Positions 26,768-34,936 of a stretch of DNA of 64,000 bases are shown one piece after another (the stretch's first letter is position 1; each line of letters opens with the position of its first letter). Both the position numbers and the translations under genes were made by a program. The notes beneath the pieces are model-generated. The model ran no database searches, was not told where the DNA came from, and saw nothing but the letters and a program-made list of their open reading frames with translations. The stretch lies in NCBI GenBank assembly GCA_965140735.1, contig OZ223306.1:2480001-2544000 (forward strand), written 5' to 3'. The stretch comes from Fusibacter_A sp965140735. GTDB lineage: Bacteria; Bacillota; Clostridia; Peptostreptococcales; Acidaminobacteraceae.

Positions 26768-27021
26768 CTTTTATTAAGAGATTATATTTATGAAATTAAT
26801 ACCACACAATATGGTGATCCTCTTGGACCAACCATAGAATTGTTAACACAGAAAAAAGTTTTTTTAAATTTGAAAATTGTTCAGCTAAAAGTGTTTACTA
26901 TGTATACTCACGACTATCTTTTGTTGATTATGATGCATGGAGCGATGAAGACGATGTTGATTTTTTTGCTTGGCTAGTGAAGCTACACGGAAATAAAAAT
27001 CTTTTTAACAGGTTTAATTAG
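26768..27021 (+). pseudogene. Frameshifted gene remnant, family unknown
   Basis: An open stretch in one frame reads RDYIYEINTTQYGDPLGPTIE up to about 26839. From about 26842 the adjacent frame continues as VNTEKSFFKFENC, SVYYVYSRLSFVDYDAWSD and FFAWLVKLHGNKNLFNRFN and stops at 27021. Neither part has a usable start. The composition is protein-like (aromatic and acidic, few rare codons), so I read it as one decayed gene with a shift near 26840. It precedes the DUF6883/DUF4926 pair and may be an old immunity gene, which is only a guess. The surrounding 26550-26767 and 27022-27290 show nothing else. Confidence 0.5.
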
Positions 27022-27295
27022 AACTCTTTTGATACAAATTACTCTACTTAGTTGTCAATAATTACGATAATATATACGTTGCATAACGTATTACTGCATA
27101 ATCTGTGTAGAGATCTGTTAATAATCGCATATTTAATGGATTACTTATTACATCCACTGTGGATTAAATTATTTTCGTAAAAACTAATAATTACCTTTGA
27201 AGCTTATACAGACTACTATTTTCACTCGTAATTTAATTTCAGTCTATTGGCGCTTTATAATAGGCTCTACACCATTTAAAAGAAAGTGGTGCGAC

Positions 27296-27811
27296 ATGGC
27301 TTTATCAGAAGATTTAGTAAAAAAAAGCTCTTCATCTCAAAGTGAAATTCAAGGATCTCTAAAATCTCAAGATAAAAAACCACCAGAGGACAGTCCAAAG
27401 GTCTATCCAAAGGAATCCGTCTACAGAGTTAGAGATGATGAAAAAACTGATGAGAAAGAAGATCTTACAAATAAACTTCCTAATGCTAAAGATGCTGTAT
27501 TTGATGACAACAAATTAACTGCGTATGCACTAAACCCGGAACATCTCACGGGCAAACACAAAGCCAAAGTTTTTAAAAGTGCACTTGGGTATGATCTTTC
27601 GAATGCAGATCAGTTGAAAACTCAGATTTTATTCAAATTACCAAATTATAACGCAAATCTTGGTGAAAAGAATAAATTTGGCCAACTCTATTCTGTTGAC
27701 ATACCGATTACTGGTCCAAATGGTAACACTGTAACTGTTAAAACTGCTTGGATTATTAAGCAAGGGGATACTGTACCGAACTTAGTGACTTTATATATTC
27801 CAACAAAATAA
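27296..27811 (+). CDS. DUF6883 domain protein, toxin-like
   Basis: A 171-residue protein. The N-terminal half (about 1-70) is a Ser/Lys/Pro-rich, charged, disordered region; the C-terminal half is a DUF6883 domain with NKLTAYALNPEHLTGKHKAKVF, LGYDLSNADQLKTQI, YSVDIPITGPNGNTVTVKTAW and NLVTLYIPTK. DUF6883 is found at the C-terminus of polymorphic-toxin-like proteins and is often followed by a DUF4926 gene, as here. The domain's biochemical activity is not known to me. I use ATG 27296 after AAGTGGTG; the frame is open back to 27197. The linker could be what is left of a longer delivery protein. It stands among remnants, which suggests gain and loss. Confidence 0.75.
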   Translation: MALSEDLVKKSSSSQSEIQGSLKSQDKKPPEDSPKVYPKESVYRVRDDEKTDEKEDLTNKLPNAKDAVFDDNKLTAYALNPEHLTGKHKAKVFKSALGYDLSNADQLKTQILFKLPNYNANLGEKNKFGQLYSVDIPITGPNGNTVTVKTAWIIKQGDTVPNLVTLYIPTK

Positions 27812-27835
27812 TAATAAAAAAAAGGGGTACCTACT

Positions 27836-28030
27836 ATGACATTTAATGAATTTGATACTGTAAGAATTTTAAAAGACTTCCCAGAAAAAGATGTAGTCAA
27901 GGGAGATACGGGCACCATTGTTATGACTTATTCTAATCCACAAGAAGCCTACGAGGTAGAAATTGTAAATGATGATGGCACAACGAAAGCATTGCTTACA
28001 TTATCTTCAAATGATCTTGAAATAATTTAG
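27836..28030 (+). CDS. DUF4926 domain protein, likely partner/immunity of the DUF6883 protein
   Basis: A 64-residue SH3-like protein: FNEFDTVRILKDFPEKDVVKGDTGTIVMTY then YEVEIVNDDGTT. DUF4926 proteins are small and commonly lie directly 3' of DUF6883 or similar genes, in the position of an antitoxin or immunity protein. AAAAGGGG lies about ten bases before the ATG, and the gap to the upstream gene is 24 bases. The immunity role is inferred from position. Confidence 0.75.
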   Translation: MTFNEFDTVRILKDFPEKDVVKGDTGTIVMTYSNPQEAYEVEIVNDDGTTKALLTLSSNDLEII

Positions 28031-28199
28031 GTTCTATTTAATTTTAGGAAGAATGCAATCTCAAATTTTGCACCCTTCCTCTTATTTTCTGTTCTGATTT
28101 TTATTATCATTAAAATTCAATCATTTATCGAGTTCCAAATCATATATAATCATTGTGAACATGACTTGAAACCTTATCGTTTTCCTTTTTATCTTCGTT

Positions 28200-28533
28200 A
28201 GTCATTCAACTTCTAGAAAAAAAGAATATAAATGTTGATCGTTGTACGATTATACTCTTCGCATTGATTTCGCTTGCCATTGTTTCTTTAATTAAACTTG
28301 CAGGGATTATTCTCATCATTGCTCTTTTAACGATTCCACCAATGTTTGCAAAGCTATTTTTCAATAAGTTCAATTAAGTCATGATCGCTGCTGTCATTAT
28401 CGGTATTTGCTTTATCATTTCAGGATTATTTATATCCTACTGTCTAAACATACCTTCAGGAATTACAATTATAATCGTCAGCAGTTCTTGCTTTTTCCCA
28501 GCGAAACTCATAAAAATGAGATCACTCTTTTAA
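28200..28533 (+). pseudogene. Broken ZnuB-type metal ABC permease (ABC-3 family), 3' fragment
   Basis: One frame reads ILFALISLAIVSLIKLAGII, LTIPPMFAKLFFNKFN, then a TAA at 28375, then VMIAAVIIGICFIISGLFIS and LNIPSGITIIIVSS up to a stop at 28531. This matches the last two or three helices of ZnuB/MntB-like permeases (KLVGIILVxALLTIPA, GLxxSYxxxxPSGATIVL). The 5' part is missing or scrambled before about 28200 and the in-frame stop confirms decay. No ATPase or binding-protein gene remains beside it. Confidence 0.7.
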
Positions 28534-28555
28534 AACCATTTCATTTACGCATATC

Positions 28556-28611
28556 AAAAGACGTTCATTCAAAATAAATTTAGTTTTATTATTTTGGATA
28601 GACGTCTTTTT
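28556..28611. terminator. Long bidirectional hairpin terminator
   Basis: Nine-bp outer arms AAAAGACGT/ACGTCTTTT continue inward through AT-rich pairing. T-runs on both sides suit termination of the minus-strand MATE gene and of any plus-strand transcript from the island. Confidence 0.7.
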
Positions 28612-28659
28612 GAATAAATACTTATTTTGAACATATTATTTAAGATCAATTCCAGTTCA

Positions 28660-30033
28660 CTAATCTACCGATACCTGAGGCCTCTTCTTAATAATTTGAT
28701 GTTGCCAATTGCCAGTGAGATAAATACCATAACCGATAATACATATGATTAAATTACTGGAAATCATAGCATACCAAATATACGTTGGATTATAACTAGA
28801 CCAATGGCTTAGAACAAATATCATTGGGATTCTAATCCCCCAAAGCCTTCCCATCATAATAATCATTGCAGAAATGGTATGTCCTGAACCTTGAAACGTC
28901 CCTATTAGAATTTGAAAAACACCCATAAGTGGTACTGCGGTGATCAAAATTTTCAAGTATTCTGTGCTACTTTGAATAATCACCTCTTTAGTGGCAAAAG
29001 CTTTAACGATTGTTTGAGCGAGAGGAAACATAATCAAAGCACCAGTTACTAAAATCAAAGTAGATAAAGCGATACTAGTTCGAACTGCTTCTTTTGCTCT
29101 CTTCTTGTTATCTGCCCCTAAATTCTGTCCAACCACAGTTGCAAGTGCACTGCCAATCCCCATAGCAGGCATCATAATCAAAGAATTAACACGGTTACCT
29201 ATGGCAAAAGCCGTTAACGTTATTTCCCCAAAAGAAACGATAAAAACATTTAGGATTGCAAAGCCAAAAGCACTTGTCGCTTGACCTATAGAGGACGGCA
29301 ACCCCACTGCAATAATTTTCTGTATAATTTTCATATCCCATTTAAGTTCTCTCGGAGTAATTTTGATACCTTTATTTTTCATAAAGAGTGTACTCACTGC
29401 ATAAAGTGCAAAACTCGTCTGTGCGATAACCGTTGCAATCGCAGCACCTGAAATACCCATTTGAAATTTGAATATGAAAATAGGATCCAAAATTATGTTG
29501 AGAAAAACAGCACTTCCCCCCATGATCATTGGAGAAATCGTATCCCCTTGCCCTTGCTTGATACCATTATAGGCTTGTAGAAGGAAAAGCGCTGGCATTC
29601 CAATAAACGTGATCGAAAGATATGTACTTGCATTATTATAAAGTGAGCCAGTAGCTCCCATCCAACTTACAATATGACCACTTAAGCTATAACCAATCAA
29701 CGAAAGGATTGCTCCCATTACGAACAGTAAACTCACCACTTGACCTGAAACTAGTCTTGCCATTTCATGCCTATTAGCCCCAATATATTGTGAAATTAAT
29801 GCACTTGCTGCAATAGACATGCCTATACCAAATGCCATTACCATAAAATTAATTGGCCATACCAATTGTAAGGCAGCGACTTCATTCCCCCCTATTCGAC
29901 CGACAAAAAAAGTGTCCGTCAGATTATAAATTGTTTGAATGAAATTGTTAATCATAACAGGCACAGATAAAGTCCAAATAACCTTTTTCATATCACCATT
30001 TAAGATCAATTCTCTTTTTTCTGAATAGTTCAT
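28660..30033 (-). CDS. MATE family efflux transporter
   Basis: A 457-residue, twelve-helix antiporter of the NorM/DinF superfamily. It shows the paired repeats VMINNFIQTIYNLTDTFFVGRIGG and ATSAFGFAILNVFIVSFG, and the QGxG motifs GIKQGQGDTISPMIMGG and LIGTFQGSGHT. Substrate cannot be read. ATG 30033 follows GGAGGG by five bases; a longer frame to 30069 lacks a site. It stands alone. Confidence 0.92.
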   Translation of the reverse strand: MNYSEKRELILNGDMKKVIWTLSVPVMINNFIQTIYNLTDTFFVGRIGGNEVAALQLVWPINFMVMAFGIGMSIAASALISQYIGANRHEMARLVSGQVVSLLFVMGAILSLIGYSLSGHIVSWMGATGSLYNNASTYLSITFIGMPALFLLQAYNGIKQGQGDTISPMIMGGSAVFLNIILDPIFIFKFQMGISGAAIATVIAQTSFALYAVSTLFMKNKGIKITPRELKWDMKIIQKIIAVGLPSSIGQATSAFGFAILNVFIVSFGEITLTAFAIGNRVNSLIMMPAMGIGSALATVVGQNLGADNKKRAKEAVRTSIALSTLILVTGALIMFPLAQTIVKAFATKEVIIQSSTEYLKILITAVPLMGVFQILIGTFQGSGHTISAMIIMMGRLWGIRIPMIFVLSHWSSYNPTYIWYAMISSNLIICIIGYGIYLTGNWQHQIIKKRPQVSVD

Positions 30034-30133
30034 AATGTCCCTCCGTCGTATACAAATATTATAACACATGGTTATTCGTGACTCAAATATTTCGTGACAC
30101 TAATTACTTTGCAAATTATTCATGGATAACTGC

Positions 30134-30161
30134 TTCAAACCTATTAAATTTCTGTTATAAT
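30134..30161 (+). promoter_or_regulatory. Sigma-A promoter of the cupin-hisD operon
   Basis: TTCAAA at 30134-30139, 16-base spacer, TATAAT at 30156-30161, 38 bases before the cupin start. Confidence 0.6.
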
Positions 30162-30199
30162 ATTTATAACTCAAAACTCAAAATAAAAAGGAGGGTCCA

Positions 30200-30547
30200 A
30201 TGATCGTTGGAAATTTTAATGATTTAATGGCTTCAGAAATAACAAGTAGCGACGCCAAAAACGCTGCCATGAAAGTATTAGTATCACCTTCTGAAGGTTG
30301 GGAAGATCATGTAATGCGTGTTATAGAACTTGAAGCAGAAGGTTTTTCTCCAAAACATCAACACGATTGGCCTCATATAAATTATGTAATTGAAGGTGAA
30401 GGCACATTATTGATAGAAGATGCTTTACATCCACTTAAAGCGGGAAGTTATGCTTTTGTTCCTTCTAATACGCTACACCAGTTTTCTAACACAGGCTCAA
30501 GTCCGTTGAAATTTATCTGTATTGTCCCTGTACGAGGCCATAAATAG
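30200..30547 (+). CDS. Cupin domain protein
   Basis: A 115-residue single-domain cupin with the metal motif around HQHDWPHINYVIEGEGTLLIED and the second motif PLKAGSYAFVPSNTLHQFSNTG. AAGGAGGG lies six bases before the ATG. It is followed by hisD after 42 bases, and the two appear to share a promoter and terminator. The substrate is unknown; small cupins of this kind may be isomerases or sensors. Confidence 0.88.
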   Translation: MIVGNFNDLMASEITSSDAKNAAMKVLVSPSEGWEDHVMRVIELEAEGFSPKHQHDWPHINYVIEGEGTLLIEDALHPLKAGSYAFVPSNTLHQFSNTGSSPLKFICIVPVRGHK

Positions 30548-30589
30548 TGTTTTACTTAGACACTAAACCTAAAAGGAGCCTATAATTCT

Positions 30590-31858
30590 ATGAAATACAT
30601 TAAAAAGTCTATTGAAAGACCACCTGCAGATTTAAACAATCTTAAGCAGAGTGTCACAAATATCATTGATCAAGTAAAACAAGATGGCGATAATGCTCTA
30701 TTGAGATTTAATGCCCAATTTGATTTAAACCCAAGAAAATCGCTCAAAGTTACAAATGATGAAATAAAGAAAGCATACGATCAAGTCTCTAAAAGCCTCG
30801 TTGACGATCTCAAAATCGCCAGCGAACACATTAAACGATTTGCAACAGCTCAAAAGTCTACAATCACTGACTTGCCTACGTTTATGGTGGCACCTGGCAT
30901 AGAACTTGGTCATCGTGTCGTCCCTATAGAATCTTGTCTTTGCTATGTACCAGGAGGCAATTATCCCTTGTTCTCATCTGCACTAATGCTGGTCATTCCG
31001 GCTAAAGTCGCTGGCGTGAAGCGTGTGGTTGCTTGTTCTCCTGCTGTTAAAGGCACTGAACATATCGCACCAGAAACACTGGTTGCTCTTGATATTGCAG
31101 GTGTCGATGAAATTTATGTGGTGGGGGGCGCACATGCCATAGCGGCATTTTCCTATGGCACTGAAAGCATTAAACCTGTTGACCTCATCGTTGGTCCCGG
31201 GAATCAGTACGTCACAGAAGCCAAACGTCAATGTTATGGTCAGATCGGTATCGATTTTGTAGCTGGTCCTAGCGAAGTCATGATTTTAGCTGACGAACAT
31301 GCTGATCCAGAAATTCTTGCTGCTGACCTCTTAGGCCAGTCTGAGCATGATCTTTTAGCGAAAGGCATCTTAGTCACCACAAGCGAAAGTATCGCAAAAC
31401 AGACCTTACAAGCTGTTGAAAATCAGCTAAAAACACTGGAAACAGCAGATATAGCACGCAAGTCTTGGGAAGTCTTCGGAGAAATCATGGTGATCGATCA
31501 GCTTAAGGAAGGTATTGATCTATGTAACAAGTTCGCACCTGAACATTTAGAGCTTGCCATCCAAGTACCAGAAACCATTATCGATCAGCTTTATAATTAC
31601 GGTTCTCTTTTTATTGGCGAATGGTCTGCTGAAGTTCTAGGCGATTATATCTCAGGAACAAATCATACTTTACCGACTTTAAAAGCCGCAAGGTATACAG
31701 GCGGCGTCTATGTGGGCACTTTCCTTAAAACGTTGACCCATCAGACGATTAAACCTGATGCTCTTAGAAAGATTGGTCCATCTGCTTTTAGAATGGCTAA
31801 AGCCGAAGGCCTTCATGCACATGCGAATGCTGTGGATGTGAGATTGAAGAAGTTATAA
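30590..31858 (+). CDS. hisD: Histidinol dehydrogenase (HisD family)
   Basis: Zn2+/NAD+ enzyme that in histidine synthesis oxidises L-histidinol to histidine in two steps. Length 422 is normal. Conserved pieces are intact: GPGNQYVTEAKR, IDFVAGPSEVMILAD, zinc ligands Gln and His in LLGQSEHD, catalytic PEHLEL, Asp in GEWSAEVLGDYISGTNHTLPT, and the last zinc His in EGLHAHANAVDVR. No other his gene is near; the only partner is the cupin upstream. HisD-like enzymes acting on other amino alcohols or hydroxy compounds exist, so the true substrate may differ. Confidence 0.88.
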   Translation: MKYIKKSIERPPADLNNLKQSVTNIIDQVKQDGDNALLRFNAQFDLNPRKSLKVTNDEIKKAYDQVSKSLVDDLKIASEHIKRFATAQKSTITDLPTFMVAPGIELGHRVVPIESCLCYVPGGNYPLFSSALMLVIPAKVAGVKRVVACSPAVKGTEHIAPETLVALDIAGVDEIYVVGGAHAIAAFSYGTESIKPVDLIVGPGNQYVTEAKRQCYGQIGIDFVAGPSEVMILADEHADPEILAADLLGQSEHDLLAKGILVTTSESIAKQTLQAVENQLKTLETADIARKSWEVFGEIMVIDQLKEGIDLCNKFAPEHLELAIQVPETIIDQLYNYGSLFIGEWSAEVLGDYISGTNHTLPTLKAARYTGGVYVGTFLKTLTHQTIKPDALRKIGPSAFRMAKAEGLHAHANAVDVRLKKL

Positions 31859-31888
31859 AATAACTAAAAAAATACAAAATAGCATTCA

Positions 31889-31922
31889 AAATTAAGGAGA
31901 GCCTAGTTGCTCTCCTTAATTT
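31889..31922 (+). terminator. Terminator of the cupin-hisD operon
   Basis: Perfect 14-bp arms AAATTAAGGAGAGC/GCTCTCCTTAATTT with a six-base loop. It ends seven bases before the ribosome site of the next gene. Confidence 0.75.
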
Positions 31923-31943
31923 AATAATGGAAGGATGACTTTT

Positions 31944-32732
31944 ATGAAACAGTACATATTAGAAACTGAGTTAAACTATCTAAAAGAATTTTCAGACTTT
32001 GAACTAAACGATGGCTATATTCGCTTCTGGGATCATCGAATCCCAGATATGTATTCTCACAATTTTATCTGGATCTCTCAGCCACACAATATTGATAAGA
32101 TCTCACAGATCATAGAAAAAGAACTTCAAATAAGAATAGCCCATGAGAAATCCTATTTAAAAGTGGCCATTGATGGCTGTAATGATGAAAAAACAATCTT
32201 AAACTGGCTTAAAACACTCCCTTATAAATTTACTTTGTCCAAAAGTGCATATTACTATAACAAAACTGCTCATTGGATCACTATCAATCCCATGACCGAC
32301 GTACTTGTAAAAAAGGCTGACACAACGCTTATAAAGACACATGGTAAATATGTTGATGTCTCTGCTAACTACGCCTCTATGACCATGGAATTTGCCATTC
32401 GGCGAATCAATCGTAAATTTGAAATTTACGATGATGAGACAAAAAGAACCCGCTTTTACGTTTGTTATCACAATGAAGAACCTGTTGGCAATTGTGAATT
32501 TCATAGGTTTGGCAATGCCGCAAAGATTGAAGACTTTGACATCCTTGAGATGCATCAGAGAAAAGGATACGGTTCACAAGTTCTTAAAGCACTCATGAAA
32601 GAAGCTGAAAACCAAAAGGCAGAAATAGCCTATGTAGTAACTGATTTCGACGATACTGCAAAAGAAATGTACATGAAAAATGGATTTATCTTTGCTGGTA
32701 TGCGCTATGAAATAATGATTCATATCACATAA
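31944..32732 (+). CDS. GNAT family N-acetyltransferase, two-part
   Basis: A 262-residue protein. The C-terminal half is a GNAT fold: EFHRFGNAAKIEDFDILEMHQRKGYGSQVLKALMKEAE carries the acetyl-CoA-binding Q/RxxGxG motif (QRKGYG), followed by AYVVTDFDDTAKEMYMKNGF. The N-terminal half looks like a degenerate GNAT-like domain. The acceptor is unknown. ATG 31944 follows GGAAGG by nine bases; ATG 31935 would be too near that site. A strong terminator follows. Confidence 0.83.
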   Translation: MKQYILETELNYLKEFSDFELNDGYIRFWDHRIPDMYSHNFIWISQPHNIDKISQIIEKELQIRIAHEKSYLKVAIDGCNDEKTILNWLKTLPYKFTLSKSAYYYNKTAHWITINPMTDVLVKKADTTLIKTHGKYVDVSANYASMTMEFAIRRINRKFEIYDDETKRTRFYVCYHNEEPVGNCEFHRFGNAAKIEDFDILEMHQRKGYGSQVLKALMKEAENQKAEIAYVVTDFDDTAKEMYMKNGFIFAGMRYEIMIHIT

Positions 32733-32743
32733 GAGGTTAAAAT

Positions 32744-32778
32744 CAAAAGCCCGCATTGGAGTAAAATGCGGGCTTTTG
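32744..32778. terminator. Bidirectional terminator between GNAT and MCP genes
   Basis: Perfect 14-bp arms CAAAAGCCCGCATT/AATGCGGGCTTTTG with a seven-base loop, between convergent genes. Confidence 0.9.
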
Positions 32779-32834
32779 GCTTGTTTTTACAGATAAATCC
32801 ATGCATTAGTGCTTTAAACAATAAACAATGGGCT

Positions 32835-34808
32835 CTAAGCTTTAAGCTTAAACTGATTCGCCTGCTCCACAAGTTCATGCGATCTGGTCTTAAGTTCATC
32901 AATCATGTTAAGGATTTGTTCTGTAGATGCCATTTGTTCCTCGGCGATAGCACTAATGTGCGTCGTCATATCATTGGTACTTACCAATGTCTGTTCAAAA
33001 CGTGTCATAGAATCGTTTACTTCCGTCATGGATGCCGCTTGCTCTTCAGTAATCGCTGCAATCTCTTCAACTGAAACATTAGAAGATGCCGTAATTGAAA
33101 GCACCGTATCCATGCCTATCTTAGTTGTTTCAGAAACTTCAGTCGCCTTCTTAATCCCTTGAAAAATCTGACCAACTCTCACATAAATCTCTTCTATTTC
33201 CTTCTGTATGATCCCGATTATGCCTGCAATTTGATTTGCAGATACGTTAGACTGTTCTGCAAGCTTTCTAATTTCATCTGCCACAACTGCGAAGCCTCTA
33301 CCCGCTTCACCAGCCCTTGCCGCCTCTATAGAAGCATTGAGTGCCAATAGATTCGTCTGCTCTGAAATAGATTTTATGGCTTCTGTAATTCCACCGATGT
33401 CGTTTGCAGAATGCTTAAGTGCTTTCATTCTTTCATTTGTTTCAGCGCTCATATTAGACACAACTGCCATATCGACAACAGTCTCATTAAGCAATTTCGA
33501 ACTTTTTTGTGTTTCTGACATATTGGCCTTAATTGTTGAATTTAATTTTTCCGTATTTTCCGCAACAACATTTGATCCGGTTGTAATATCTTGCAGTGCA
33601 GAAAAAGTGGCTTGAGTTGTGTGCATGTCTTTACCTACGCGTTCAGAAAGATCAACAATCTGCTCAGTCATTTCTTCAGTGGCTTTTGCATTGTCTTCAC
33701 TGATCTCATGAAGTGATTCAGAAAAGGCATCGATCTGCGTCATATCAGATTTCAATTTTTTGAGCAGTCTGTTATAAGTCTCTACTAGAACCTGTAATTC
33801 TTTCGCCACAACTCCAAACTCATCAGCCCTTTTCAAGTATTTCTCATCTATATCAAAACTAAGATCCCCTTTAGACAACCTTAATATCACTGATTCAGTA
33901 AAAGCAATATTTTTGAAAATAGCCCCTGATAAAAATCGACCTAAAAGAATTGCAATAATAATCCATACTGCCAAAGATATCAAAGAAATATTCCTCGTAT
34001 AATCTAAATCTGCAAACGCATAATGTTTTGGAGATTGTACCACCACAGCCCAGTTTGCTGTCTTAATAGGTTCAAATGCTATAATAGATTCTTCTGACTC
34101 ATAAAGTGCTATTGTTGAGCCAGATTCACCATTTAAGGCACGCTTTACATAACTATACTCCATAAAGCTTTGCATATTCTCAATATAAGCCGCATTTGGA
34201 TGAGCCAGTACTGTACCATTTTTCTCCACAATGAAAGCATACGCAATATCCTTTTCATTATATTCCGAAGTTAATCTGGTTAAGATTTCCAAATCAATAC
34301 TCGCACCTATAACTCCGATCACTTTATCATTCTTCTTAATAGGCATTGCTAATACAGCCGTCGCTTTCCCTGTTGTTGAAGAATATATAATATCATAGTA
34401 CTTATTGCCTTTTAGAGCTTCCTTAAAATAAATGCGGTCTGAACGATCTCCAAGCTCTCCTGATGTTTTATAAATTTGCATTCCTTTTGTGTTCATGACA
34501 TAAATCTGGCTCACAACGGTATTATTTTCTACTACTTTACTCAGCAAGCTCATATCACTTGATTTCATTGTCTGTAAAGCCTCATCATAAGTCATTGCTG
34601 AAATCAAATTCTCAGTCTCAATTAAAAGGCGATCTACTTCGTGTGAAACCGTATTCGCCTTCTCAACATTGAGCGCCATAATATTCTGACTTATGGATTT
34701 GCTATTCACCCATAATATGACACCAGAATTCATAACAAGAGGTATTACCACTAACATGACAATTGTAAAAATTAAAAACTTCTTATAACTCCTGCTTCGT
34801 TTTAACAT
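32835..34808 (-). CDS. Methyl-accepting chemotaxis protein with dCACHE sensor
   Basis: A 657-residue transmembrane chemoreceptor. TM1 is near residues 10-32, then a double-CACHE extracellular domain (YIMNTKGMQIYKTSGELGDRSDRIYFKEAL, VIGVIGASIDLEILTRL), TM2 near 270-290, HAMP, and the signalling domain with the tip EQTNLLALNASIEAARAGEAGRGFAVVADEIRKLAEQS. The dCACHE region has the Y-R-Asp-like pattern of small-ligand binders, but I cannot assign amino acids with certainty. ATG 34808 follows GGGAGGG. The C-terminus lacks a CheR-binding pentapeptide. Confidence 0.95.
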   Translation of the reverse strand: MLKRSRSYKKFLIFTIVMLVVIPLVMNSGVILWVNSKSISQNIMALNVEKANTVSHEVDRLLIETENLISAMTYDEALQTMKSSDMSLLSKVVENNTVVSQIYVMNTKGMQIYKTSGELGDRSDRIYFKEALKGNKYYDIIYSSTTGKATAVLAMPIKKNDKVIGVIGASIDLEILTRLTSEYNEKDIAYAFIVEKNGTVLAHPNAAYIENMQSFMEYSYVKRALNGESGSTIALYESEESIIAFEPIKTANWAVVVQSPKHYAFADLDYTRNISLISLAVWIIIAILLGRFLSGAIFKNIAFTESVILRLSKGDLSFDIDEKYLKRADEFGVVAKELQVLVETYNRLLKKLKSDMTQIDAFSESLHEISEDNAKATEEMTEQIVDLSERVGKDMHTTQATFSALQDITTGSNVVAENTEKLNSTIKANMSETQKSSKLLNETVVDMAVVSNMSAETNERMKALKHSANDIGGITEAIKSISEQTNLLALNASIEAARAGEAGRGFAVVADEIRKLAEQSNVSANQIAGIIGIIQKEIEEIYVRVGQIFQGIKKATEVSETTKIGMDTVLSITASSNVSVEEIAAITEEQAASMTEVNDSMTRFEQTLVSTNDMTTHISAIAEEQMASTEQILNMIDELKTRSHELVEQANQFKLKA

Positions 34809-34936
34809 TCTCGCCCTCCCAAAATGTGTTCTCATAGTACGTGGATTGTTCTTAGGGAATATTAAAATAATTTAACGCCTATAGAGTATTGAAACCCCGC
34901 CGCACAAGTAATACAATAGGTGAGTGGAGGTGTCAA

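Noticed and set aside
26650..27290. tRNA or integration site beside the DUF6883 island
   Set aside because: No tRNA fold, integrase or direct flanking repeats could be seen.
32199..33615. Several ORFs opposite the GNAT and chemoreceptor genes
   Set aside because: Antisense shadows; composition follows the complementary genes.
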